From positions 11,271,160 to 11,335,159 of the forward strand of contig JAQFVV010012398.1 in NCBI GenBank assembly GCA_028023455.1: 64,000 nucleotides of DNA. The letters are read 5' to 3'. The DNA comes from Epiperipatus broadwayi. Its lineage: Eukaryota; Onychophora; Udeonychophora; Euonychophora; Peripatidae. The notes beneath the pieces are model-generated. The model was not told where the DNA came from and did not search any database. It saw only the letters and a program-made list of their open reading frames with translations. Every line of letters begins with the position of its first letter. The stretch's first letter is position 1. Positions 1-12,440 of this stretch are shown one piece after another. The position numbers and the translations under genes are program-made.

Positions 1-1992
1 AACAATCGAAAAAAAAAAATTAATCAAATAAATATCTATTAAATTAAATAATTAAAACAAAAAGAAAGTCTGCATACTATTAATCAGATGTTTTTAAATA
101 CTGATTACAATGTCAATGTGGTAATTGTTACACTGGTAAACTGTAATAAGTTTATGGATAACAGAAGCAACTTCTGTCAATACTTCCCAAAGTCAACATG
201 TTTAATATTTCAGTAATCCTTCCTTGGATTTCCTTAGGCAGAGTACACTACATTTACTAGAACAGTGAAATAGATTATTAGCTATTCATATAATGATGAT
301 TTTGGTGATAAACATCTGTGTACATACATATCTTGTACAATTCTAGTGCAGGTAGATGCTATGTCTATGGTGTGGATTCTAATCCGAGATAAATTTAAAA
401 CTTTTTCGGTAAGCATCTTTTAAAAAGTCAACTCATCTGCTAATCATCCAATATTGCTAAGTAAATAATTATCTAATTATTTTCTGCTTTGGAATAAGAC
501 AAGGATACAAAACTGCTCAAACTCTTATCATCCAGCAACAATTGACAAACTTAGTGACCACTGTCTTTTCCTCCAGTGTTCCTTTGTACAATGGACTATT
601 TGAAGTCTGTTTTAACTTTACTTAAATAGATTTTGAAAGTAATCTGACATGACGGCTTATAGATAAATGAATTGTACAAGAACATGTCTCATTAAACAAA
701 TGCAAATACATACAACAAATACTATAATGCAGACATGATGACACATAAGATTTAAGTCATCATTTTAGATTGCTTACTTGTTTAATAATCATAAATATTT
801 TATTTTTTATTTTTCTGCATATGTACAATAATTTTAGCTATAAGCATGAAAATTGAATTAGAAAATTAATTAACATTGTTATAAAAAATTCCAAATGAAA
901 AATCTATAACAATCAATTACAATGAATGTCACTGGTTGACATAGCATTATGTATGCAAGATGTTTCATAAACTTTCTGAAAATCTAGATAAGAAAAATTA
1001 TTACTGTGAAAAACAAAAACCAAAGTGATTTTTCATTACCATTTAACATTGCTATTAGAAGACATTTTAATTTTCATTATGAAGCAACAACGCCACAATG
1101 AACACACCTGGTTGATATTAAACACATGCACTTGATGTTTCAGAGCATATCAAAAAAGTGGATTTACCCTGAAAAAAAAATTACAAACAAAAAAGTGGGA
1201 GATTTGTTGTTTTTTTTAAAGTATAAATTTGTTTTTGCTTTTAGAAAGAGTTTAGCATTCATTATAAGACAGAAAACAGAACAGTGTCAATAATAAAAAA
1301 ATCCTAATGAAGAAACAATAAAACTATTAACTGAAATATTTTAAGTACAAGGCAATATCAGCACATTTTATTAAAACTGAGAAAGCTGATTAATGCAATA
1401 GATCAAAAAAATTTTCAGTGACTAAAGGAAAATGATTTTTTACTAGACTAAATTGGTTTTTGCTTTTGCAAGATCAATTTTTATTACAGTAATGTCGTTT
1501 TTATTTTGTTTTCAGTTTCATTTTGTCATAAAAATCATGCTATACAGCAGCGATGAGCACAACTTTTTCAGAACAAGGGCTCCATGTATTTTACTCCAAG
1601 TGTCACGCAACACCAAGCATGATTTTAAAATGTCATTCAACATTTCCTTATTTTAGAAATAACAAACTTGGATAAGTTACATATCAGGTGAAAAAAATAT
1701 ATTCTTACCATTCTGTATTAAAATTGTAAACCTTTCTTTTCTTTGCAATTATTTTAATACTATACCACTTTTAAATTATAAAATATTAATTTTTCATGGC
1801 AAATTAATAAAATCAGTGCGCATGATTAGCTGAACATATTCAATACTTCCAATTACATCTTTGCATTATGTAATAAGCATATTCGAGCTAATAAATTTGC
1901 AAATGATGTAACCTCATTATGCATTTCTTTTCAAATGCACAATGATTTGTGCCAGATTACAAAGCACCACTTCAACTATGAAATACTGATTC
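1..1992. other. AT-rich sequence, no gene recognised
   Basis: No reading frame on either strand resembles a known family, and no RNA gene or element end is visible. If the minus-strand frame just to the right is a terminal exon, this would be its 3' untranslated region and the sequence beyond the gene. Seen directly: long A/T runs and short homopolymers only. Confidence 0.5.
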
Positions 1993-2104
1993 TCATATGT
2001 AGTGCCATATATTGCCATCAGGTATCTTTTTTTTTAAATACAAATGGTTTCTCCAAAGTGTCTTGGCAGTCTCCAGTGAACCGCGATTGATATCATAACC
2101 ATAT
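1993..2104 (-). CDS. Candidate terminal exon of an unidentified minus-strand host gene
   Basis: On the minus strand a pyrimidine-rich stretch ends in AG at about 2105-2109. An open frame of about 37 codons follows, containing YGYDINRGSLETAKTLWRNH, and closes with TGA at 1995-1993. The segment is GC-richer than its surroundings and uses codons more evenly than neighbouring chance frames. I do not recognise the protein. It could be the last exon of the gene whose promoter lies near 12.33 kb, but an alternative candidate terminal exon sits at 11.14 kb and both cannot simply be last. It could also be chance or an old repeat. Splicing is inferred only. Confidence 0.25.
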
Positions 2105-2350
2105 CTACTACAAAGCATATACAGAAATTAATTATATAAAAATTTACTTTAATATTTTTGATTTTGCATTACATTTTTTTTTTGGTTAAGTGGTTGTTCT
2201 GAATTGTGACTTTGAATAGATTATAATTATGTAAGTTACTATCACTAAATAGATATATTTAAGTGTAAAAGGACAATCAATGGATAATACAATGAATGAC
2301 ATGCAGGAATCAATTAGTTTACTATATCAGATTCTACTGTATATATATAT

Positions 2351-2632
2351 AAAGAGGGGGAGAGGAGAGATAGGGAGAAGAAAGAGAGAGGGGAGAAAGA
2401 GAAAAAGAAAGAGAGGGGAAAGAGAAGAGCAAAAGAGGGGAGGGAGGGAAGAAGGAAGGTAAGAGGAAGAAGACAGGGGAGGGAAAGAGGGGAGAGAGAG
2501 GGATAGCAGGGAGAAGAGGGGAGGAAGAGATGAGAGGGAAGGGAAAGAGAAGGGAGATTGAGGATGGAGGAAAGGAGAAAGAGAAGAGAGGGGGGAGAAG
2601 GGAAGAGAGAGGGGAGAGAAAGAGGGAGGAAG
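2351..2632 (+). repeat. Polypurine (GA-rich) low-complexity tract
   Basis: About 280 bases of almost pure A/G on the plus strand, built from GAGAGG- and GGGAGA-like words with only a few pyrimidines. Short AT repeats (ATATATATAT) precede it. The Arg/Glu/Gly-rich frames inside are a by-product of composition. Such tracts can form triplexes or H-DNA; here that is only a possibility. Confidence 0.9.
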
Positions 2633-5600
2633 TCAGAATGTCCAGTAATAGCTGAAGATGAGTGGAAAAGTACTAATGGAGAAATACTAATCGAAACATT
2701 GTCATTACAAATCTATATTGTCTATTTGTGTGTTATTACTAAGTAGTTTGTATTTGAAAAGTTTAAATAAATTTTAAAATTTTCTAGATATTCAACATTT
2801 AGTGGTAAATAATGGAAATGGTCCCACATATAATCACATTTAAGATACAATCAACACCAACCTTCAGGCTAATACTAACCACTCAATACGAATCTGGTAC
2901 TAGGTTGAAGTTTAGACATTATAAAAAATTATACTAAAGATGGCCAAAGTAGAAAATCATTTCAATTTCTTGTGTAAATCTGAAGGGATCATTAAAATCC
3001 ATTAGAAATGTGGAATGTTTTCAAAGAAATAAACTTACTGATGAAGACTTCACTAGGATTTTGTCAAGCACTGAAAAGATCATATTCTTAAATTACTGTA
3101 CATGGAAAAATAAAAGAATGTCAGAAGAAAAAGCTTGTAAATCTGCATAGACACATTAAAAATCATACTATAACAACTCAAATCAGATTTTTTCTAAATA
3201 AACAATCATTATTAATCTGATGTGACTTATTGATGAATTTTTATCACACTATATAATTTGGTTTTTTAATCTGAAACCACTTTTATTTTTTTAACCAATG
3301 TATGAGAGTATACTTTTGTCTTTGAAATCTTAGGAATTATGAATATAATTTTTCACCATCTTTCCATATCTATTTACTATTTTGCAAAACCTACATTCTT
3401 CTAAGGTAACAAACACAAAGCATATTATATTTGCATTTAGCAGAATGTCAATTCATTTATTAAAATTGAAATATGAGCATTATAAAAAATGTGATAAGAT
3501 ATATACAGTAATTCTTTCCAAACATTTTAATTTTCATTTAGCTTGATGATTATTTATAAGCCATTTTTGGACATGGGTGTTTTGAATGTGTATAACAATT
3601 GCAAGTCAGAAAGTCAAACTTTTCTTAAGATCAAGATCTTGATTTTTTTAATTTAATTGGTATTATAATATTTTAGTCTTAATATTTTAGAAATCACTTC
3701 TATAAGATAAAATTATTTTATTAACTGACTTTTTTAAGCTAGTGTAAACCTGCCAAATTAGTCAAATGTCAAGAAAAGACATCTTACTGCTTCCTTCCTA
3801 GTTTTATTCTAGCTAAGAATAACTGGATATTTACAGATCAATAATTAAATGGGTAACCGTATTGGCTATACAGATAGTAAATTTACCAAATTCACCTATT
3901 ATCATTAATTATATTTAGAATTACCACTAACTTCCCATTTCTAAGTAAACAAACTATTTGCCCAGTTAGAAAAAAAGTTTTTTTAATAAGAATAATTTAA
4001 TTAATTAATATGTATATTAGTATAGAATAAATTATATCAAAATATTTAAAGAAAGTTAACAATAAATGTAGATTCTATCAATAATTACTTCAGTTATTTT
4101 GAAACAGAATTTACATGTATGCAAATTAATATTGTGAATAGCTGAATCTATTTTTTTAAATCAAGGTTGAATTTAAACTAACATAGTAGAGACTGAGTGA
4201 GATACTGTATATGTTAAAAAAAAAAGCATGTGTATAATGTTGTGTAATAAATATTAGAATGTAACAAAAAGCAATTATGCAATCCTCTAGTATACCAGCC
4301 TATTTCTCTGATAACGTAAGTATAATCAAAGTAATGCCATAACAAAGTTTTATTTATGGTTAAAAACAAAATTGTATATTTCAAAACAAGCAATTGTTTT
4401 ATTTTTAAAAAAGATCCTTCACATATAATATGTTCATATTGGAATACTTACGATATAATAATTGATTTTGTATTTATTTTTTATTGTTGTAATACAAGTA
4501 AAAAAATAAAGTAATATCTTTTCAGACATAAAAAGTTTTTTAGTTGCTCAATCAAATTTAACTTTTTATTTTCTTGAAATACCTATAAAAGAAAGATTAT
4601 TTCTGTTGATATGATTTTTTACTATTTACAGTTGAACTAGTAAACTGATTCATTATTAATAAAATCTATAACTTAACTATCCAAAAGATACATGATAAAC
4701 TCGTTTGCAATTTATAAAAAAATTTCCAATTTTTAATAAGTCAGACACCACTCAATGACAAAACAAAGACTTGTGTTTAGGGACACTGAAAGCCAAGCTT
4801 GGGTCTAGAGAAAGTTCTCCAAAATAAATAAATAAAAATTATATATTTTCTTGTTTATTAATAATAATAAAAATAATATTAGAATTTTAAAAAAATCAAA
4901 ATTACAGGCGAGACATTTAAGACATTTAATAGTACCGATTAATATTTACTACTTACCAGAAAGCTATTAGTAATAATACTATGTAAGAAAAGATTACATT
5001 TATATTAGAGATTTTCTTATTTTTTTAATTTACAAACATTTGAATATTATCAAAATATGTTTGGTTAACATTGTTTTGATATCCAAAATAACTTATTAGA
5101 ACTACTGAGACAATTTTGATTTATAATCTTAATCACCCTTTCTCACTGAATCTGAATTTATTAAACATTATTTCATATTATTTATACAAATATGAATTAT
5201 ATTTAAAGCAGTAGTCTAAATATTAAGAATAAATCAAGACACAACAAATCTTACTTTTATTAAAAATTATTACTTTATTAAATGATAATCATAAAACAAA
5301 ATTTTATAACTGAAAATAATAAAATATTTTTTTATTATATGAGAAATTGTCAGAGGTCCAGTGATATTCATGAACCAACTAGCAAGTAGAGCACAATACT
5401 TCTATTCAATTAGTATGTACACTTTTTTTCCTTTCTCCTCCATCCTAAAATATTTATTTTTCTAGCTAGCAATAACAGTTCAAGAAGAAAGATCATTTTA
5501 TATATATATAAAGAACATAGATCATTGTCAAACATGGATGGAAGTCTACATATCCATCAAATTTTTAAGTTATAGATAGTAGTTAAATATTTAAGGATCA

Positions 5601-6310
5601 AGCCCCTTTTTGTATTTTTGAAAGTTATATTTTATTTCAATTTTAGGAAAACCTGGGGGGGGGGGGTGAGGGATAAAAATATCTTAAATAATTAAAAAAA
5701 AAAACCTATTTGTGTACTTCCATGTACTTTTGAATACAAAATCAATTCACAATAATTTTAAAATAATAATACATTTGTCTACAGTTTAAAACATCTTAAT
5801 TCTCTTTAACAACTATTACAAAAGCAAATGCACCATTTAATAAAACATTTGACATTTTATTAATTAAAAGGATACAAAGTATAACAAAATTATTTAACAA
5901 ATACAGCAATAACTGTTCTAAAAGAGTAAAACTTAACAAATTCACAACTTGAAATCAAAATCTGTTACATTTTATGCAGTTATTCACTATTCTCAAAGGT
6001 TTTTTGTCTTTTCTCAACAGTATTTCATAGTTTTCTAATGTTAAAACTACAATTAAAAAAAAAAAAAAGAATATATATACTATCATTATATAGCTTTATC
6101 ATAAACATGCAAATTTATATTTTAAATATTATAAATTAACTATTGCATCAATACTAGATTAATTATCCATTAAAGAAAACCTATTACTAATATAACTCAG
6201 TCACTATTATATGATGCTAAATTGATCCAGTGTTTTATTAAGTGCAATAATAGTAATAATTATTAAAAAAAATTTGTAAATCAATGGAAAACAAAACATC
6301 ATAGTAGAAA
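2633..6310. other. AT-rich non-coding sequence
   Basis: No gene or element recognised on either strand. A run of 12 G's lies at 5655-5666 and several A-runs occur. A short minus-strand frame at about 4740-4810 follows a T-rich stretch ending in AG, but it is too short to call an exon. Confidence 0.5.
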
Positions 6311-7220
6311 TAATGGTACTTTTGTTGAAGCTGTATGACAGAAGTTCGCCACCCGTGTTTATTTTAGTTATCCATTTACAAGGGTATCAAAAAATCTTGC
6401 AAACAATATGGATATCTACAAGCTATCATATTTAATATTAATTTTTTGAATATGATTCTAAAAAACAAAAGAAAATACACAAAAATACAAATAATTGTAA
6501 TTAAAGGAAATCTAATATAAATAATAAATGAAAAAGCTGGTCAAAGAAAGTTTAGTAAAGGTGTGTTACAAACGTGGGTTCTTCATATCAGGAGGTAAAA
6601 ATCCTTAATAGCGTGTATCATCTCCATATATGGAAATCTAATATAAACAACAAATGAAAAAGCTGGTCAAGGAAAGTATAGTAAAGGTGTGTTACAAATG
6701 TGGGTTCATGTCAGCAGGCAGAAATCTTTAATAGCATGCATCATCTCCACAAATACATCTTAATCTTTATACAATTGGCACAATATAAATTCCGCTAAAT
6801 AGCAATCTATATGTTGTCTCACAGTTCAACTGTGCTTTTTGCTTCTTCTGTCATTGCAAGATCTCAAATTTTAATAATTTCCACAAAAAAAAAACAAGTA
6901 AAATAAAAACTCAAAAATAATATTACACTAAACATAATGAAATGCTGCCAAATTATAACAATAATATTCATGTGTTTACATTCATATGCTATTATATAGA
7001 TAAAAAATATTAATTATATTTTGTAAAATGGAATATTTTTAATAAATAACAGTAACTTATAATTCATTTTCTTAATATTGTTTAATTTTAATAAGTAACA
7101 CATTTGGTAAAATATTTTTGAGAAAATAATTATAAACAAATAGTTGAGGCTCTTGAAAATGGATAACTAAAACAAACATGGTTGGCAAATGTCTGTTGCA
7201 CAGCTTTTACAAAAGTACCA
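6311..7220. mobile_element. Inverted-repeat unit, possible MITE-like element
   Basis: The segment 6311-6382 reappears in reverse complement at 7152-7220. The two arms share, with substitutions, a minus-strand string beginning ATGGATAACTAAAA and ending CAAAAGTACC. About 770 bp of AT-rich sequence, including a tandem duplication, lies between. No protein remnant is visible inside. The arms could be the ends of a non-autonomous transposon or two opposed copies of an unrelated repeat. Target-site duplications were not resolved. Confidence 0.4.
6506..6752 (+). repeat. 126-bp tandem duplication, two units
   Basis: Units start at 6506 and 6632, both with GGAAATCTAATATAAA, and share AAAAAGCTGGTCAA and TAAAGGTGTGTTACAAA. 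They differ by scattered substitutions and a small deletion in the second unit, so the duplication is not recent. It lies in the loop of the inverted-repeat unit. Confidence 0.9.
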
Positions 7221-9779
7221 AAATAATTGATCTAACATATCCAATGAATTCAATGAAGTCATTGAATTATACAAATATACTAGATAAATATATAAAGTCA
7301 ATTTTTGCACTGATAATTTTTAAAGCTGAAATAGTCTTTGGTCTAGTATAATCGACTTTCTCAAAAACTAATTCTGAACTTAGTGTGTCAGTTTAAATTT
7401 TTCATGTCTTCCCAAGTTCTCAACAATCTTATCATTAATATTAGCTTGTAAAAAAAAAAAAAAGAAGCTATTTGGAAATTTTGTCATATTACACATAATA
7501 ATTTTACCAAAATGCAATTTTTTTAATAATAATCTGATGTAGGTAACCACAGAATATTTGCTAGTTATTTTTATTTTGTAATTTTGAGATATACTATGGT
7601 GTAAAATGAATTTATTCAATTAACTTTAAAAGAAGTGATTTGCTGTGTAATTATTTATTTGTGACCAAATCCAATAATTTAACATTAAATTGTTCCAATA
7701 TCAATCAGATTAAGAGAAAATATTGGCACATAAACATTAAATTACTTAAATCTAATTCTAGTTTTTGCAGTGTTACTTGCAGTGCGTACAATATTTATTT
7801 ATTAACAAATACAAAATGATTATTAATCAATTTTTACTAGATCACAAATTATTATATATTTTTTAATCTTAGACGTAGATTTAAAATGTATTGGAGATCA
7901 AATATATCTATAAATCTTCCTTCTTATAAGCTTAAAACTATTATCTCCCTCTTTCATTAATCACTTTTTTTTTCTATTCTAGTAAACTTTATATTTCTAA
8001 AAACTTCAATTATCACTATTATATTTTAAATTGTATATTAACATATAAGGATGTTAATGATAATTTTTAAATTAATAACAATATAAAGCTTGTGTATAAA
8101 AAATAAAAACAATCAGTGAATCTTCTTTGGAACACATAAAAATTACAAATTATTTCACAAGTAGATAATCAAATGATAACAATATAGGTTAGCATAGTTA
8201 TATGAGTGTTATACTCATAATTAAAGGTTTCTAGATCAATAATTGCAAGAAAAGAAAAAAAAAATTTAGTTTCATCAATGAAATGAAAATATTCTCAGCT
8301 TGCAATTTTGGAACTCAAACATCACATAACCTCTAAAGATGCTAGTCATAGGATTATTTTATCAAATAATTTTAATAATTAGGGTTGTAATAAAATATGC
8401 TAACTCTTTTTTTTGCTTTTAATATAAGTAAAAATAAATACAAACATTATATCTATATAATTGCAAAATTTCAGACTTTTAAGCAAAAATCGAAAAACAT
8501 GTTCTCACATCATCTAAAAAAAATTTAAGAATATATTTTTTTATAAATAAAAAAAATAATTATTACTTATTACATTGCAACAATAATTATATATCTGAAA
8601 AAAATAACATTCATATAAAGATATATATGCATTTTAAAATAATAATAATAATAATAATACAAGCAAAAAAATATTACTCATTAAAAAAAAATTATAATTT
8701 ATTATAAATATATATATCATTTACAATATATATTAGATAATTAAGTTACAATTTGTTTTTGTTTTTTTCTAGCAAATTTTCAACTTTTATTATTGCACTT
8801 TAAAATTGACTTAATCTCTCTGACTTGACATATATAAACATTTGTTACATTCACAATAATATTTTTAGTATGTTTATTATAAACTTAAGGTTCTTATATC
8901 AAAAAAAGATACTAATAAACCTGTAGGTACAAATATTTCATTTATTGGCTCTAATTAAATCTATACTATAGGCCAAAAATGTCAAAACAATCACAATCTA
9001 TTATTTAATTGAATCTATTTATATTTAATCAATAATATTTACACAATTTAATCAAGACACCATAACTTGCATTAACATTTATTACAAATTTACTTAATCC
9101 CAATAACACTTTCTTAAAGTTCCATCTCAAGACTTGATTTTGAATGCAATAAACCTTTATAATTTTTAATTTACTCTATCTATTTCTTGAATGCTCTCTC
9201 ATTATGGACTATTTAAAAAAATTAAAGTTCAAAACTGATATAAGAATAACTGCAAGTTAAGCTTATATTATTCCTACTGTTTCATTCATTTTTTCTAGGC
9301 TTTTCAATAATTATTATATGTTAAATAAAGTACTGTAAAGTAGACTAGTTTATTCAGGTAATAAAATATATAAAAAACATTTCATTCATAGAATATCCCA
9401 CAATAAGCATTAGAGAAGAATATTGTTGAGGTGAGATCACGAGAAATAATGTCAGAAAAAATCGATATATTAAAAATTGCTATAGAATGATTCTGAAAAA
9501 AATATTTGTAATTCTGAAAATCACACTTTTTTAATAATTCCCTCCTTAAAGATTCATATGATAAATATTATTAGTAATCTATTATTTTCCACTTAATCTT
9601 GTGAAAACAGTAAATAATTTTAGATATATGCAATGACAGATAAGTTTTCTACACTTAACAAACCTAAACAAATACATGTATAAAATCAATCAAATGAACT
9701 TATTTGCAGATCAAAATTCATGTATTATTAATTAAACTTTTGAAATAAATTGTTGTTCACACATATTTAATTGCCGTAT
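7221..9779. other. AT-rich non-coding sequence with an (AAT)n microsatellite
   Basis: No gene recognised. An (AAT)n run lies at about 8637-8659. The open frame on the minus strand at 7380-7619 is low-complexity, with a run of Phe from poly-A, and resembles no family. Confidence 0.5.
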
Positions 9780-10925
9780 ATAATTCCTACATGATGAAAT
9801 ATGAGAAAATGTTATTACAAAAATGCAAAATCTAAAGCATTTGAAATAAAAATTGGTATTAAACAAGAATGAATACTTGCTCAACATTGTTTTTGAATTT
9901 TATGGCAATAGTTTTTGAAAGAGTTTATAGGCAATTTAATAAAATAGTAATCAAGATGCAATATAGGTATGATGGTGGAATTATTAATTTGGATCGAATA
10001 AAAATAAAAAAAAGTTTAACTTCTTGGAATTACAGTATGATGATGATTACATTATTTTTGCCATTTCAAAGATGATCTATAGAATGTACTTAATGTTTTG
10101 AATACAATATATAGATTTTGGTTTAATGATTAATGTTTCAAAAAATATAAGTTCTAAATCAGCCAGAAAAAAAATCCTTACCAGTTTTTAGATTGCATCA
10201 ACTTAAGAATGTAAGCCAATTGAAATATATTAGAAGTTTTATAATTAGAAAAGCGGATTTAAATGTTAAGGTAAATTACAAACTTCAATACACTACAGCT
10301 GCTTTCAACAAGATAAAATATGTTATTTCATTATAAGAAAATAACTATTGCAACTAACATACTGTATATACAGCTGTTATTTGACCTAATTTATTGTATG
10401 GAAGTAAAATTTGGACATGCTATCAACCCAATGGCATTAGAAAGTTTAATTTAAGAATACTCCGTAAAAGTTTAAAAATACAATGGCAAGACTATAGGTC
10501 TATAGATCCACTATTGTAAAATCACAAATTCATTAGACTAGACATGTGTAATAAATGAACAGTACAAGACTTCCAAAAACAGTTAATTTAAGCATACTTT
10601 GGTCAAAATAGTTTACATGCCTATGAATTATTATTTCAAATACATTCTAAAAATGCTTTTAATATTGATTGTTTTCAATGGCAAGATAAAGCTGAGAACT
10701 GAATACATAGGAGTAGAATTAGGCACAATGTTGAATATTTCAAAAAGAAAAATTTGCTGAATAAAAAATTTTTAAAATGCATAGCAAAATATCAAATAAA
10801 CAGAAAAATAAAACAAGTTCTATTTGTGGATATATTTATGGTTCTACAAATTGATTTGTAATTCCTTTCATGAAATAGTAATGGCCATACTCGTTTGCGC
10901 GTGGCTGGTGATGATTAATGAAATT
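9780..10925 (+). mobile_element. Non-LTR retrotransposon fragment, family Y copy 1 (reverse transcriptase to C-terminus)
   Basis: Across three frames the plus strand matches the RT of the widespread invertebrate LINE type whose proteins read GxKQGCVLAPTLF. Visible in order: GIKQECILAQ at about 9855, a catalytic box read as QYDDDYIIFAISKDDLQNVL near 10030-10090, LKYIRSF, PNLLYGSKIWT near 10395, and RSRIRHNVEYF near 10710. Close to the end, CSICGYIYGS corresponds to the C-terminal zinc-finger-like CxxCG motif. Frameshifts and stops throughout make it a dead, 5'-truncated copy. Frame 9869-10075 is one intact piece of it. Copies Y2 and Y3 lie downstream on the same strand. Clade assignment is inference. 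Confidence 0.75.
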
Positions 10926-11142
10926 ATTAAAACTCTAATCTATTTTATTTTGTTCTTAAAATTGATAGAGTCACTCACATTTCTTCTAAAATACGAAACT
11001 TGAGTTTTAACACATGCATAATTTTATAAATCACTTTTACTTCAAGATGTATACAATTAAGAATATTCGGTAAAATATATATAAAAAAAATATTATAAAC
11101 GGTTCATAAACTATTTTGAAAGCATTTCAAGAGATATCATGC

Positions 11143-11237
11143 TCAGGAGTTCAAAAGAATTTTGAGCTCTGGAAGTGCAGTAGTCATCAATCCTAGAATT
11201 ACACTAGAATCTGCAATCTTCACTAAATTGAATATCA
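11143..11237 (-). CDS. Candidate terminal exon of a small minus-strand host gene
   Basis: On the minus strand a T12 tract followed by ACCAG (AG at 11239-11238) is a strong-looking splice acceptor. One frame after it stays open for 31 codons, containing IADSSVILGLMTTALPELKI, and ends at TGA 11145-11143. No good donor follows, and a minus-strand AATAAA lies at 10944-10949, so this could be a last exon with a short 3' UTR. The frame needs one base from the preceding exon, whereas the putative first exon with a GTGAGT donor supplies 15 nt (phase 0). A missing exon, the alternative donor GTATAT four bases downstream, or a false call would explain this. Product unknown. Confidence 0.3.
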
Positions 11238-12312
11238 CTGGTAAAAAAAAAAACTTTATAACGTAGGCAAATCGAACTGATTTTAAATGTTTCTTTACAA
11301 TCATTTACATAGCATAATAAATACCATATTTATATAAACACGGTAATAATCAATCAACAGAATTTCAATTAAAATTCAACTAGTTAAATTATATACATGA
11401 AAGTATAACAAATATTCATCATAATTTCTAAATATTATTTGGATAAAGAAGCAATTTTTTAAAAAAAATTCATCTCTTAAAAATAAAAAAAATAGTATAG
11501 CTATATAGATTTTTTTTTTAAAGTAAAAATTAATAAAGTGACAATATTTTAAAATAAAACCGTTAAAATTTCTAAAAACTTAACGACTAATTTATACAAA
11601 GAAAACAACGATAGAGCTTTGGTAATGTGGCATTTGATTGGTTGCACAAATAACGTTAAATTTATATTTTAACGCTATAACGAGCCGTTTTCCAAAACAA
11701 ATAACTTAGTCTTAAATATTTCTCTAAGAACGGCATATAATTATTTTTTTCCCAGTGGAAATTTTAAGTTAAAATCATTTATAAAGCGTACGTATTTTAA
11801 AACTAAAATATTTAAAAAAATAAATTCAAATAATAATTATTACGAATGTACGCATGTCAATACTGACATCACAACCCAGCTAGGTTTTAATTTGAAATGG
11901 GAGGACAATCTATTTTAAATAGTAAAACTTTGTTTGCAACAGTAATACGGATAAAACTTTGAAGAATTATATTCTAAAATCCCACAAAAGAACTATTAAA
12001 TTATTTAAGAGTAAAGTAAAAAATATTTAGCATAACAACAGCATATGGTTTACAAAAAATAATAATAATAGTAATTTTAGCTACAATGTGCATAGTAGTT
12101 TACAAACAAACTAATAGTACTACTACGGAGTTTATTTGCAAAATGTTATAACAAAAATAGTAATAAAAAGTATTGAAAAGACTGTAATTACTACATTAGT
12201 ATTATGATAACTTTTTTTATATTTTATAAAAAAACTTTATAATAGAATAAATTACTTTTAACACATCTATTTTATATATAATTTAACAAAAAAAGTAAAA
12301 AAATATACTCAC

Positions 12313-12327
12313 CACAACTGACGCCAT
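12313..12327 (-). CDS. Putative first coding exon (MASVV) with GTGAGT donor
   Basis: On the minus strand AAAATGGCGTC gives an ATG in good context, followed by GCG TCA GTT GTG and then the consensus 5' splice site GTGAGT at 12312-12307. It lies just downstream of NRF1 and CCAAT motifs, so start, promoter and donor support each other. The gene would run leftwards into 1-12.3 kb. The protein cannot be named from five residues. NRF1 sites are common at genes for mitochondrial and housekeeping functions, which is only a hint. Confidence 0.45.
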
Positions 12328-12436
12328 TTTCAACAAACCCTTGTGCGCATGCGCTGAAACCAGCTATCTTTATTTTCATTGGTCAAAATTCGTCATCTGA
12401 TCAAAAACCAATTAGTTGATTGGGCTTTACCCAATC
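12321..12436 (-). promoter_or_regulatory. Housekeeping-type promoter: YY1, NRF1 and four CCAAT boxes
   Basis: The palindromic NRF1 consensus GCGCATGCGC is at 12345-12354. A YY1-like AAAATGGCGTC overlaps the putative start codon at 12320-12330. CCAAT pentamers occur at 12408-12412 and 12431-12435 on the plus strand, and at 12378-12382 and 12419-12423 on the minus strand. This density stands out in AT-rich sequence. CCAAT boxes in both orientations would permit divergent transcription, but no plus-strand exon is evident to the right. Confidence 0.5.
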
Positions 12437-12440
12437 AATG

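Noticed and set aside
2280-2746. Two plus-strand frames rich in Arg, Glu and Gly
   Set aside because: They are produced entirely by the GA-rich tract. The composition is explained by simple repeat and no domain is present.
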